A stretch of 64,000 nucleotides of DNA from Plumapathes pennacea (GCA_964036295.1 OZ038464.1:27057008-27121007); one strand, 5' to 3'. Shown: positions 45,530 to 59,456, counted from the stretch's first letter. Notes: generated from the sequence alone by a model not told the origin. Made by a program: numbers and translations.

Positions 45530-48500
45530 ATGTCTACGTTTCAAAGAAAGGGCTCTCCTCTACACTTCGCTGAGGATTCTAGCATTGATTCGATCACCGG
45601 CACAAGCTTTTCAAGAAGAAGAATGAAGGTCGGACGAGCGATACGGCTTCGCACAATCTTTCCAGCGATCATCGGAATCAGCCTCGGCTTTGCGCTGTCC
45701 ATGTTTTACATCCCTGTGGTGGAACAGCGGTGTATGTATGACTTGGAGGAATCACAGATCCTGATTCAGAGATCGCGCCTGTCCAATGAAAATTCTGCGG
45801 TCTCAAACGACAACGACAATCGGCGGCGCGAGCCGGTAATTCACGCTACCGTTCAACCTAAAGTCACGAACTTTGCTTATGGCTTGAGATCTTTTTACAT
45901 CACGAGCGAGCTTGGTTATCGAGAGAAGCTTCTCGTTGGTGTTTTGACCAGTAGAGAAAATCTCGAATCACTGGTTTTCGCGATTAATAACACGTGGGCT
46001 TGCGGTTTGCCGAAAATTATCTTCTTCACACCTATTTCCCGTGATGTCGAATTTCACGAAAAGTACAACAAAATTCTTGGTCTGCCGGTTGTTCAGTTAC
46101 CAGATGTGGACGGAGAAGCCTTCTCTAAGACCAAGATGTCTTTTAAAATGCTCAGATACATGAACGATCATTACATTAACAACTTTGAGTGGTTCATGCG
46201 TGTCGACGATTCACTGTACATGAAGCCCGAAAAACTGATCGACTTTCTGAACACTGTCAACAGTTCTGATTATCTGTACATCGGTAGACCTGCCGCTTTC
46301 AAGGCTGATGAACTCGTATCGAATGCCGATCTTTATCGGCATCAGCGGTATTGCGAGGGCGGACCCGGTGTGGTTCTCTCAAGAAGTACCCTTCAAAAAC
46401 TTGCCCCAAAGTTAGACTCCTGTTTGGAGGACTCATTGTCAGATGTGGAAGATATGGAGTTGGGTCGCTGTTTGTATAAATATGTAGGGGTGCAGTGTAC
46501 TTGGAGTTATGAGGTATGTTTATATGTTTAGTCCTTTTGGTGTTGTGGTTTTTCGGAGGCCCACAAGAGTGTGTTTACATAATGTGCTTTGTACATCATA
46601 ATTTATGAACTTAATATTGTAATATTTAACTAACAAATATAGACACAGGGTTTGGACCAATCAGCATCCTCCCTCATGACAGAGGAGTGGGAGGGTGTAG
46701 GATTGTAATATTTAACTAACAAATATAGACACAGGGTTTGGACCAATCAGCATCCTCCCTCATGACGGAGGAGTGGGAGAGTGTAGGATTCAATAAAACT
46801 GCTGTAGTATCTATAGAATTGTCTGTTAAACTTTTGATCTTTTTTATGATAACTTTTTATTTCCATGCCAGTTCATCGATCAAAAAGTCACCACTTAAGA
46901 CTGAGGTACTATTTTGTGTACCTTCTTTTCTTAATCTTTCAAACTGATGAGCATGAAATCGATATCAAGGAAAGAATATCAGCCTAATGTGCCACCTCAC
47001 ATCTTCAATACTCAGTGGTTTAAGAGATAGTTTCACAAAAGCTCTGGTTATACTCACTAAGGAAGTTTCTAATTGGGCAAACTGTCTAATGACACCATAT
47101 TATTGTTTTGTAGGCATCAGACATGTTTTATAAAATACCTAAAGAGCACCAGTCCAACATTGTTGCCTTGGCGAAGGACTACAAGTTGTCACATGCCATC
47201 ACAGTGTCTCCTGTGACAGATACCCATGACATATACGGGATGCATCGGTACTACACAGAGCTTCAGCTGAACAAGACCTTTGTAGACACTCGAGCTTTTC
47301 AAACAGCGATCAAGGATATGCTGCCATACCTTCCAGACGGTAAGCATATTGACAATCAAACCCAGGCACATCCATTTTGTGGGTCCAGTATAAGTATAGT
47401 GATAGTTGTCTGGTGGTGGAGGGGAATTTGAAGGAATTTTGTATAGGGAGGCCTTGCCTTGTGAGGTAGGGGGTGGGGAGAGGACCAGAAAGACCTTGAC
47501 CAAGCTGGTAGGAGTGTTAGAACCTCAATTACCCCTTTACGATACCAAAAATGGGTTAACCCTTTCACTCCCAAGAGTGATCAAGTTCAAATTTCTCTTT
47601 CCAGTCTCTCACCAGAGGTATATCGTAAAGTAAAGAGAACTTTCAGGAAGTATAGAGAAGTTTCAGGAACAACCCCCACAATATTATCAGATAACATTTA
47701 CATCCATGGATGCCATAAACCCCTGTACAGAAGATGTCCCAGATCAGAAAGCAAAACTGAAAATATTAAGTGCTTTAAGGGGTGGCCTGATCTGATAGGG
47801 CTGGCTGGATCTCTTAATATACCAGAAAATTCCTTTTCAACCAATTCCTCCTCCACTCTCTCTACCCCACCACCCCACCACCACCCCCCCCCCCCCCTTA
47901 AAAAAGGAAGAAGAAGAAGAAAATCAAGTACAAACCAAACAAGACCAAACCAAAACGACCGAAAACCAATCAAACAAAAGAACAGCATATAGCTGTACCT
48001 TTTTTGTGGTTAGCGCCTCATCATGACATACAATATATTGATTGTATTGTAATCATGATCCTTTTTGTCTCCACTTTTACTTGTCTCTTAAAACTGCAGA
48101 GGTTCCGGAAAAGAAACCTTCTTGGCCAATTGGTTTTCAACCGCCGTTCAGACCCAAGTCACGGTTTGAAGTAATTCATTGGGAATACTTCACTGATTCG
48201 CACACTTACGGCTTCACTGAAACAAACTCTGAGTTGGTATTACGAGGAGCTTACAAAGCAGACGTAGAAGAAGTCAAGGAAACTGCAATCAAAATGCTGG
48301 CCAGGGAATACGGCCACAACAAGAAAGTAGCGCGTTTGATTAACGGCTACCGGCGCGTAGACCCGCGAAGAGGGGCGGAGTACATTCTAGACCTTGAGTT
48401 GACGGACCCTGGGTCGTCAGTAGGTGGTGTCCAAAGACGGAGGGTACATCTTCTGAGACCCTACACAAAGGTGGAGTCATTGCAGACGCCCTCGGTATCG

Positions 48501-48966
48501 GAGCAGCGCGGTATCCACGTGGTGCTGCCCGTCACGCGGCATGACACCGCTCTTCTGGAGCGGTTCCTGCAGGTTTATCAGAGAGTGTGTCTGCAGACGG
48601 GAGAGAACGTCGTCCTGCTCACCGTCTTTGTGAACGTCAGAGACGGTACCAACGCTGCCAACAAGCGAGAGACGTTTGGAGAAGCCAAGGCCCTTATCAC
48701 TAGGTAACTATCTCTGCCTTTCATGACATAAAAACCCCATTTACACGCGCTAAAAAGGTGGCACTGCACCGTGCCCACTTTTTTTTTTTTTTTTTTCCGG
48801 CACGGCCCTTCTTTTGTCTCGTGTAAACGGGGCAGACAGAACGTTTTTGAGGTACCGGTGCCTGAAATTTTAGGGGTGCCGAGACTACCTAGGAGAAGTA
48901 TTGGTGCATCTTAGACACTGTCTGCAACTTGAGATCCACCATTGATTAGAGGGAGAGGGCAGGGGT

Positions 48967-48997
<31 letters not shown>

Positions 48998-49997
48998 GGG
49001 GGGGTTCTCGTCTTAAAATTTTTGAACACGATTACATGTTGGCGAGATTTTACCGTACAGTTCAAGTTGGTTCAAGCTGACACCCTGCTGAACATATTAC
49101 AAACTTTGACTGGAGTTCTACACTGCAGATACAAACAGAAGTACAGTTGGGCCCAGTTGCCATGGATACAGATTGGTGTGAAATACAATTCGCTGACGCT
49201 GTTAATGGACATCGTGACGATGAAGTTGCCTAGCAACGCACTCATCTTCTTGGCCAGCGTGGGGGTGGAGTTTAGCGTGGACTTTCTCAACCGTTGTAGA
49301 GTGAACGCGCTCGGAGGCGAGCAGGTTAGCAACCGAGCTTTTTTTCTGCTGCCCAGGACGAGGCGAGGAGAAAACGTTTACTCGTGATACAAATAATCCT
49401 TATATTGGAAAAGAAAATGTGTCGACAGTTCATTTTAATCTCGTCTGTGCCCCAGCATAATAGATTGAAATGAGAAAATTGAAGTTTACGTTTTCAAAAA
49501 TTAACGCAGGTTTTACTTTGCCAAGACTTCCTAGAAAATCAGTGGACTAAAATACAATTATTTCCTTGCAGGTATTCTTTCCTATTCCCTTCTCTTACTA
49601 CGATACCAAGCTGGTTTATCAGAACTCTAGAGTTCCAGACGAAATGCCTCTTCACAGAGACACCGGTCACTGGGACCAGCGGGTTCAGGAGCTGGCATGC
49701 TTCAATAACAAGGACTACAAAAATAACCGCCTGCACAGGGACTCATTCCTGAAGGAGGAGAAGTATCACCCCAAAGACCTGATGCGTGTGTTCCTTGACA
49801 GCCCGTTACATGTATTCATTGCGGTCGACATTAATCTCAGACAGCGGTATAGGCCGCAGACTTGTGACCCCAAACGCAGCGAAGCTGAGTATTCCGAATG
49901 TTTGGCGGGAAAAGCCGAAGGAATGGCTTCTCGTTCTCAGCTGGCACTCCTGATGTTGGAGCAGGACCGCAAGAGAGAGGAAGCCTCGCGTACGTAG
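45530..49997 (+). CDS. Chondroitin polymerising factor (CHPF/CHPF2-type)
   Basis: Golgi type II membrane protein that partners chondroitin synthase in building the GlcA-GalNAc backbone. Five exons: 45530-46513, 47114-47339, 48100-48703, 49129-49324 and 49572-49997; 2436 bp, 811 residues plus TAG, in frame. A signal anchor lies at about 42-62 (TIFPAIIGISLGFALSMFYI). The N-terminal GT31-like half has NNTWACGLPKIIFFTP, WFMRVDDSLYMKPEKL and EGGPGVVLSRSTL. The C-terminal half belongs to the chondroitin N-acetylgalactosaminyltransferase family (RGIHVVLPVTRHD, YNSLTLLMDI, FLNRCRVNALGGEQV). Where catalytic CHSY proteins have a DVD metal motif, this one reads LASVGVEF. The end (YRPQTCDPKRSEAEY, GMASRSQLALLMLEQD) matches the CHPF branch rather than CHSY. 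CHPF versus CHPF2 cannot be decided and probably predates their split. Confidence 0.93.
46617..46790. repeat. 86-bp direct tandem duplication
   Basis: Two adjacent copies, 46617-46702 and 46703-46790, differ at only a few positions (for example gacagagg versus gacggagg). It lies in CHPF intron 1. Confidence 0.95.
47555..47650 (+). mobile_element. MITE family A, 5' fragment
   Basis: The perfect family start gttaaccctttcactccca is followed by about 80 bp matching 8008-8100. The rest is missing. It lies in CHPF intron 2. Confidence 0.75.
48966..49003. repeat. (GT)n then poly(G), about 24 G
   Basis: A short GT array runs into about 24 consecutive G, 125 bp upstream of CHPF exon 4. On the coding strand it has quadruplex potential. 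Confidence 0.9.
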
Positions 49998-50853
49998 CGG
50001 TACCTCTCAAACATAAGTACACACCAGCAAAAAAAAAAAACTGTTTTTTATTTCTAAAGCCTTCATACAAGTATTGTAAAATTCATAGAAAATTCCAGAT
50101 CCCATTCTTTGTTCGGGTAGGAACAAGAAGTGGGAAAGTCAAGCATACTTTAAATAGAGTTGTTAGGATCGCTATACTTATGTACAGTAAATAGCGGTCA
50201 CGTAAATGCACGAACAAGGAGAGGAAAAAAAAAACTGAGTACAAAGCCAGATTCCGTCAAAAGGGCGGGCAAACCACTGAATACGATAACATGAAGAATC
50301 TCGTCTTCCTTTTAAAATATTCAAGGTGTGGTGTAGGGGGGGGGGGGGGGGGGGGTATTGGGGTCAAAGCATCATGCCGAGTATTGCTATCATCATTAGC
50401 TTCCAGAAGCTACAGGGCTCAACACTGGAGACAGAAAGGACCGTAGCCGTTAGTCTTGGAACCAGCTTCCTGACATATCTCCTTGATCGTTCATGCTATT
50501 CAATACTCAGTCAACCAAATGCAGTTACGAAGCAGGATTCATCTATCTGAAAACAAATGGCAAATAACTGTCTTGAGTTGCACAGGCATTGTGGTTCAAG
50601 TTTGAAACAAACATCAGAACCATTTAAAATGTTAATCTTATGATTGTCCCCAGACTAGATACTAACAAGAAAGTGAGGATCCATCCCTACTTACAGTACA
50701 TACAAGTAGCTTAATTGTTTGCAGTCCAAAACATTCTCAACGTATACATTCATGATTCTCATTTTACAAACATGCATCTCCACAATGTCTGCAATAAGAA
50801 CAAATCAAGGGATTTGTACCTTTGCAAATCTAATGCGCTTGAGAGGTACTCCA
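49998..50853. other. Convergent CHPF / BAZ2 interval
   Basis: The 856 bp between two convergent stop codons must contain both 3' UTRs. An A-run at 50030-50040 and a G-run at 50337-50355 are the only notable features. On the minus strand, AATAAA lies near 50048-50053. Confidence 0.55.
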
Positions 50854-53800
50854 TCAACTTAGGTTGCACAGCTCCTGCCAGCGCTGGTTAAAAAATTTTG
50901 TCAGCCGTTTCCCGGCCTGACCAACCTGTTCAAACGAAAAGAAAGAAAAGAACAACGTGAACATTAATACTTGAACCTACTTATTGACAGTTTCATTTGA
51001 GTGGTCAAGATTGTCGACAGTTCAGGAGTTGGAAGTATCATAAGTCTTGGGGCTGAAAGGTTTAACACACCTCAGAATCATCTTCGTTGAATTCTTCACA
51101 GTTGCAAAACACGAGCCGAGCGTCTTCAGCGAAATGTTGACGCGACGTGTACCTGAACGAGGCAGAGAAACGAGTTAATCCGGCAGACAATGAAGCATTC
51201 GCTGGAGTTGCACTGAAACTGTCCACTTCAGTAAATGCATTCCGCCGCACCAAAAGAAGGCAGTACTCACTGATAATCACGCAGTTTGATCTTCATCGTG
51301 TGGAAATCCATCGGTCTCTCTATAATCTGATAGTACTCAGGAAACTTGCAGGAAAAAAGGGAGAAGAAAATATATCAGTAATTCAATACAAGCTCCATAC
51401 AGTTGAAGACTCTCATCCTGTGTTATCACACAATATAAAGCGTCGAATGCTTTTAGTCGGTTGTTGAACCGAAAACAAAATAGGATTCCCGCAATAATAT
51501 AGTTATAGCTTGCTCTCCTTCGTGGCGTTGTGATCCCGTACCCCGCCTTCTGTCTTCGCCTGTAATCTATTTCTCACCTGTTTAGGGTTCACTGGCACCA
51601 GAAACGGCCATGCGTCATCGTGTTTTTCCATCTCGGCCAGGATGGTCCGGCACGGAGCCATGTCTTTGGACGACTGCTTTCTGTTGGCGTGCGGGCGCAC
51701 CTCAATGGAGCCCTCGTCCTCGTCCTCCTCGTCCTTCTCCTCTTCCAGCTCTTCCTCCTGCTCCTCTTCTTCCTCTATGATCCTCTTTTCTCTCCTTGGT
51801 TTTGCCCTGCGTGGCTTCGCGCGTTTCTAAGAGGAAGACATCTGTACGTCAGTCTGGACAGATGGGACATTTCCAACTCTTCACGCTGTTACGATTCTGC
51901 CGTCCGAATTGAACTTTAACAACATAACTCGCTCAACAGTATCTTGAACAATGTTATTACGAATGAAAGGTTTTACTACGCCATACTCACCTTTTTGCAC
52001 TTTGGACAATTCCAGGAAGATCTTGGAACTCTGCAACGAGAACCAGCACAACCACATGTAACTGAGTGTGTTTGCTCGCACAATACTTGTTTAAATTTTG
52101 AATTTCCCGATCAGCTTCTGGCACAATTTATACCTTATACATGTACACACAGCAAAGCAGTGTTGTAATCTTACAACACCTTTCTATCCCTAAACCTTAC
52201 TTCCTCTTCAACATAAATGCAACATAAGCCATTGAGAGAAATGCAGACCAAAACATACAAAAACAAATTCAAACTGTGCACGACCCAGTGATGCCACATC
52301 TATATCTACAACGAAATGCTGCATGCCTCCACAGATTAGCTAATCCTCCTCACCTGCTGAGAGGCGGCTCCAAACACTGCAGATGATAGTTCCTTGGGCA
52401 GTTTTCACACCTGGCCATCTTGCCCGACGCACCTCCACAAACGCAACAGTTTTCACCGCCAGCCGCCTGGTGACATAAGAACATGAAACAAGATTAAACC
52501 CAGCGAGACAAAGACAGAGCGACTGACAGACGAAGTGAGTGACTGATTGACTGACTTACAAAAGGAAGCTAATAGTCCATTGTCTGTGGTCTGTTACACC
52601 TGTAGTTTTAATCAGGCTGAATTGTTCAGTAACTCACCATTACAATGCAATCCATGCAGTACCAGTCCCCCTGAGGTATACTGGACAGTTTGGGCTGCGG
52701 GGAACCGAGAACAAGATCAGAAAATTATGAGAATCAGGCTAATGAAAGGATTCCACAGAAAGAAAACAAACAAAAGATGTCGTAAAAAGTATTCACCTAT
52801 CTTAAATAACAGATAAACTCCCAAGACTTACCGTGCAACAGTAGGTGTGGTAGCCGCGATCACAGCCATCACACAGCAACAACAGCTCTTCATTGTCACC
52901 CTTGCGGCACATCTGACAAAACTGCAAAAAAAAAAAAAAAAAGGATTCGACTTCAGGTCCAAATGTCGTAAAACATTCTAGCTGTTTCCAAAACTCAATT
53001 GGCATATGTCAAGGCATTTGTTTTCACTTGAAAACATTGCGGATGAACAGCTATCAAAATTCTGAAAAGGAAAACTGGACAGGTTTGTGGTTTCTGATCC
53101 TATTTTTCGATACGGCTCGCTTGGACCCCGGCAGAAGAAGTGATAATAATACGCCACCAACACTTGTGCGAGTTTCTGCGAATATTCACGTGTCCTTACC
53201 ACTTTCATGATGGACTTGTCCCAAGCGATGCAGTTGTTCAACATGGCCAGGCACATGGACAGCTGAGCAGCAGATGTAGACGACGATACGCACGTTCTCC
53301 AGTTCTTTAGAGCCGGGGTGATCATCTGATCCGCACTGAAAAGGGGAACAGAAAAATGAAGACTTTACGGAATATACGTCTCTTTGCGACAAACTTCCTG
53401 TCATTCCTGTCTGGTTCAGGACCCAAAACTGCCATAACTTTTTTCCCCGCTTCTAGCAAACTATACAAAATACCACTACTTACTCGTCGCCAATCGGTTG
53501 TCCATTCTCTGTAAAAAGACGACAGAATACGCGTTATTCTATGGACAGAAAAATACCCTTTTCAAGTGCCACAGCACAGGCAGTGCATAACCGGCAGGTA
53601 CTGTGCAGTCTAACAGAAATGTGCAAACGGAAACCTGGGTGATGTTACAGCGAGCTGTGACTACAAACTGACCTGTGGGGACCTCCCCTGGGGCTGCTGC
53701 CGTGCCAATGTTTACAGGAATCTGCAGTTTCCTGTTGAAAGACGCAAACGGATTACGAACAAAAAGAGAACACACTCAAAGAAAATTCACAGTGCAGTAT

Positions 53801-56800
53801 TTCATTTCTCTTACTCGTTGCGGAGTGGGGTCTTGAAGTAACGTCTCTCGATACCTCTCTCGAGTGCGGCAAGTCTTGTGGCTGCAATGTTCAGGGGATT
53901 GTTCTCTGCATTTGTCTTGAAATCTGAGAATCACAGAGGGAAATACATCGGGATCAGAACACACCGAACCAGCCACTACAAGCATATATCCTGCCTTCAT
54001 TTAGTTACGACCTCCGATCCTATGTTAATCCAACGATACTGTCAGGATCTTGCCAGGATTCTGTTGTATTTATCCTATGAGGATCCTGAGAGGATCTTAA
54101 CAGGATCCTACCAGGATCTTAACAGGATCCTACCAGGATATTTACAGGGTCCTGCTATGTTTATCTAACAAGGATCCTGTTAGGATCCTGTTAGGATCCT
54201 GCCAGGATCCTGTTGTATTTATCCTATGAGGATCCTGCTTTGTTTATCCCCAGCCAAAGAAAGAAACGTCTATGACGAACGAAGTTTAGTGTTATACTGG
54301 CATGGAAGAAAATCCTGGGCACTTACCAGACTTTGTATTGTATGTCATCCCTTTGGAAGCCTTTGGGGGAAGCCTCCATCCCTAACAAGAACAAAACCAA
54401 ATATAAGCACTCCACTTCAACAGACACAATCATGCTGAGAGATACTAAGGACGTGCATTCGTCCAACACATCAGAGTACTGGACTCCAGCGTTTACTGTT
54501 TGACGTGGTTCGGCTGTTTGTTTGTTTTGTTTACGCCTGCCTGTAGGCAGTCAGTTGTCCACTGTTGGTTAGGTGGAAACTTGAACCTGCTTTTCAGAAA
54601 TTGATGCTCTATTCAACTTTCTACAACGATTTATTAATCCACCAAGCCGCCCTGGAGCGAATACTAGAGAGCACTGACTCGCCGTTCCGAACCTTACCTT
54701 GATCTGCAAGCTCGCCGTAAACACTTTCTCCTCAAGTTCCTCTACGTCCTTCAGCATCGTCTTGTTGACAGCGAACGCCACCGGTGGGTACCACTGGTCT
54801 TCGGGGGTTTTCTCCTCTTTATCAGCGTCTTGTTGCATGCTACCCAGTGGCCTCTCGTCTTCAGACTCGTAATCTGACTCTTCGTCTGTTGGAAGAATGT
54901 TCCACCAACACATGAATTTACTGTACACCCTAAAATTCTTAATAAATCTCGCAAATCAAGGGTAATGACCACGATCACGGACGGCACGTGAAGTCCCCAC
55001 GATGTAATCATTTACACAAGTATTTAACGACAACGAACAGTGCAAAGTATACAGTACCTTCCTCGCATCCCTTCTTGAAAGAATTGGAGGCGTACTCAGA
55101 GTATTTCTGCAGGCTTTTCTGTAGTATCTTCTCCCGGATACCTCTGAAACACGCACAAACCATAACTTTCACCTCAGGACAAATAAGAGCTTTAAACTGT
55201 GCTTCATTGATTCTTTTGCCTGTACGTGTGTGAAGGAAGAGCACCGAAAACTGGAAAAAATAGCATTTACAGTGATACAAGTCATGTACATACTATATAC
55301 TACTGTAGCCTTCTCTGCATTGACGATATCAATTCCATCATAGTGGCAGGTTCCAAAGAGAAAGACAACAAGAGCAGATACGAGAAAACGAAGAACAGTG
55401 AGGCGAGGGCTGAAAGCAGACAACTCACCTGGTGTGTAGAGCTTTAGTCAGTTCTTTTAGGTGTTGGGGCTCGGTGATCCGCCACCAGCCGTGCTGCAGC
55501 TCAGGCGGGATCGGCGCAGGTTCCTGCCTGAGAGACTCCAACACACTCTTCCTGAGCTCCTCAAAAGACAGCGACACAGTCGAAGCACTAGCTGTGGCAC
55601 TCGCATGGGTAGAAGTGTTTAACGCTTTTTCCGGAGACGAATTTGTCGACGAAAAACCTTGCAGCAGCTGCAGCGACTCACCCAAGACGGCATTCATGGG
55701 ACTGCCACCCCTGGAGAGAACAGACAGCAGCGACTGCTGATACACGATTGGATTAGACGCCTTGGGTGGGCGGCCAGGCGGCCTTGCGATTGGCTGTCGA
55801 GGGTTGACCAAATCGACATCTGCCTTCTTACTGTAGGTTGGCGTGAAGCCGCGACTGTAGTAGGAGTGGGGGACCGTCAGCGAAGTCTCGTCACAGGGTC
55901 GGCGCGGTAGGAGACTGAACCAACACTTTGAAGGGGGCACGTTCATTGCCTGGCTGGACACAACACTCTTGTTGAAGAAATCATGGGTCGCTTTGCCGAG
56001 AGCGTTCCTCTCGGCCTCTTCTGGTGGCAAAGAGTTGTTCAGCTGGGCACCGGATGAGTGTGGTGTAGCAGCGCAGATCATGTTTTTTCCTTGCGTCACG
56101 TTTTCACTACTTTTCGCGGTGACAGCATTAGAAGCCGCTGGAGGTGACTTAACGAACTCTTGTCGCTCTAACTTTTGCTCTCCTGAAAATTCCTTCTTGA
56201 TTCTGTCATCTAACTCGGTTTTTATCTTTTCGGTGACCTTCTCTCCATCAGTTTCCATTTTTACTTCTGTTTCGCCGCTTTCCCCTTCTTCTTTCACATC
56301 CGCGGAGAACTCCTTCTCTGCGCTCTCCATCCCTTCCACGTACACCCCTCCTGCACGTGGAAGGATCCAATAGCGACGCTTGTACCGGTCCTGGCCCAGA
56401 GACAATGCCCTCAGCGCGTGCGACGACTGGAACAACTTCGATCTGAATTGAGTGTGTTTCTGCATAGAAAATAAAGAATACGGTCTACATACCATACATA
56501 AATTTATTAACGTTAGCCCTTTTACTCCCAAGATCCTGTTGCAGACTCTAAAAATAAAACGTACATTTGTAATGTAGTTCGTAAAGACACCAGGCAATTG
56601 ATAGTTTAATAGGCTTTGATCAACAGCTATAAGTTCTCAATACCGTGTGATATAACTCTGGTGAGTAACTGAAGGAGAAAACTAACGAGTACCTATTCCA
56701 GACACTACCCCAGTGATTGCACTGTACTGACCTTTTCCAGTTTCTTCAGCCTTCTTTCCAGTTCCTCCTGAGTGGAGGGTTCAGTATTATCGTCCTCCTC

Positions 56801-59365
56801 GTCAGACTCTTCACTTGACTGTGAGCCCCCCGCACCTTCCTCGTCATCATCTTCCTCCTCCTCCTCTTCTTCTTCCTCTTCTTCTTCTTCTTCCTCTTCC
56901 TCCTCTTCTTCCTCCTCTTCATTTCCCTGGTTACTTTCTCCAGCAGCTGATGCTGCATTGCTGTTTTCGCCCTCTGGATCAGCAATCAGCCTGGGCCGAC
57001 CTGGCGATTTCTTCACCTTGACCACAGGGTACTTCTCTGTCTGGATGGCTTTCAGCCTGTAGAGAGAAAATACCATCATAAATTTGTAACAACTACAGTA
57101 CGCCCAATTGGAGAGACTTCAGTGCCAAAAAATGGCTACCCTGCAAACAGCTTGCCTACATGCATCATGTTTCCTTTGCGTTACGTTTTGACTGATCGAT
57201 CCGACTGTCGCTGCTTGCCGTTTTCAGTACACTTTCTGAGTTTGTGCTGATTTATTTTGCGATAAAACGTAGAAAAGCATGAGAATCCGCCATTTTCGTA
57301 TGATACGAAAATGGCCGCCGTCAGTCACTGGGCGCGCAAAGCATCTACGGTGAGAATGTCTCTTTAAGTAAACTTCCTTCACTTAAAGCAAACTTTGCCT
57401 GAGGAATATTCAACTCACTTCCTGATTTTTCCCTCCACAATCCACTTGTCTCTTCTGAGGGTCGACATGTGCTCAATGCTGTTTTCAATTTCACTGTTGC
57501 GGGAAGAAAAAGCACATTCTGAATGTTACAGTTTGTACAGGTATAAAAACAAGATACAGAAGCTGCTGTGGCATTTGTTATAAAGTACGTCCAGACACTA
57601 CCATGGGAAATGCAGTGACATCATAACGACAGACACCCACCTGCAGACTGTTTTACTGCACAAAAGTTCATTACACAAGAATGCCATCAGCCCCACTTTG
57701 TGTTCAGGTGCCAAGCACTGGAAAGGACTGTCAACCAAAGCATCAGCCAGCTGCAACGAAGAAGAATGAAACAGTAAAAAGACTGCATCCGTCTTGATAA
57801 AGACCCAAATATCGATCCTTATCGAGACTCTTCCAATTGTTTGCATCAAAAGCAGATGACACAGCACGGAATTTGCTCCTGCTGCTGATTAATTCTTGCT
57901 GCTCACCTCTTCTGTTGGACCACCTCGGGCCTTGACAAAAAGCCGTAAGACCTCTGACAAGTTGCTTTCAGTCACTTCAACTTTATGCAGGGGAACACCA
58001 AGTCCAGTTTGCGCCTACAACAACAAGAGAGACACTTGAATTAAGTCTCAAATCAACACAGTGTCAGCGTTATTTTGTTCCTCAGTCAACACACTACTAC
58101 TGTACATATTCCATACATGTATGTGCACCTTTATTCTATGGTATTGTATGCTGGCCTTGTGGGTACAGTAAGATGTGGGAAGGAGAGACTTACATAGGGG
58201 CCATTGCAGCCAGGATCCTCAATAGCTGCCATAAGAAGACTCTGACAAAAGGGTGATAGCACATCCTCATTGTCATCATTTAACAATGATGCTTGAAGCT
58301 CCCACAGTGAGGGCATTTCACTGCTTGTATCTGAGAAAACAACAACAATAAAACCATGTTTCACTTGAGTGATCAATGTGGATTTTTTTCCTCCAGATAT
58401 CTACCATACAGTAGGGAGAACTTAGCAATATTGATACCCTGCTCAGGTGGAAAATTATCGAACTTATTGAATTCTCGCTGCATCACTCATACCATAGGCT
58501 GAGCCGTAAGGATGCAGTGCAGGCTATTATACCATTTACTCTTGAAAATTGGGAGTATTTGGATTGTGAGCCCAGGAGTGAAATGGTCACAATGGCTACA
58601 TACTGCAATATTGTGAGAAACCTATTTTGCTAAATATTCTTCCATGCAATTTTGAAAGTCCACCTTACCTATGTCCAGGGCTTCACCAAAGTTGTAAATG
58701 AATTCCTGTACCATCAGCAACTCAGCAAATGCTTTGCCAGAGGTCCTAACTTTCTTCAGCGGAGCCAGGTCTGGGAGTTTCTGAAAGAGGAGATATTACG
58801 ACTTACAGACTTGGTACATTGTACAGTAGATGCAAAACCTCCTAAACACAACTATGACTACCAGCATGTGGAGATGTCTTGAGATTTCCTTTCATTAAAC
58901 CGTTTGGGCCAGTTTTTTAAACAAAGCCTAACTTAGACCAGGCTTATTGCTAAATTGAAGTTTAGATAGACTACGTTAATGAAGGTTACTTAGCCAAAGG
59001 TTAAATTGCATTTTTAGAACATGGATCAGCATCGGTCTATACAGACCATGTTAATGGTGACCTGATAAGCATGGCTATTGTTCTTTAGACCAGGACTCTT
59101 CTTTAAAAAAGAAATGGTGCTTTGAGTCCTAGAGTACTAAAGTTCAAAATGTATCTACAATCTTGAACAAAACTTGTACCTTCATGTCTCTAAGTACCAT
59201 GTCTTCTACAGGCTTCTTCAGCTCACGGGCCAAAATCATCTCTCTCCTCTTTTGTTCCTAAACATAAATGATGCAAAACAAGAAGTTACAGTGCATATTT
59301 TTTTGTGACATCTTTCAGTGCACATATAGCACAGTACACATGATTACAAAGTGGACCCCTTTCTC

Positions 59366-59456
<91 letters not shown>

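Noticed and set aside
45110-45544. 144-residue minus-strand open frame with hydrophobic segments
   Set aside because: It overlaps the CHPF start antisense, has no family motif and lacks splice or promoter support.
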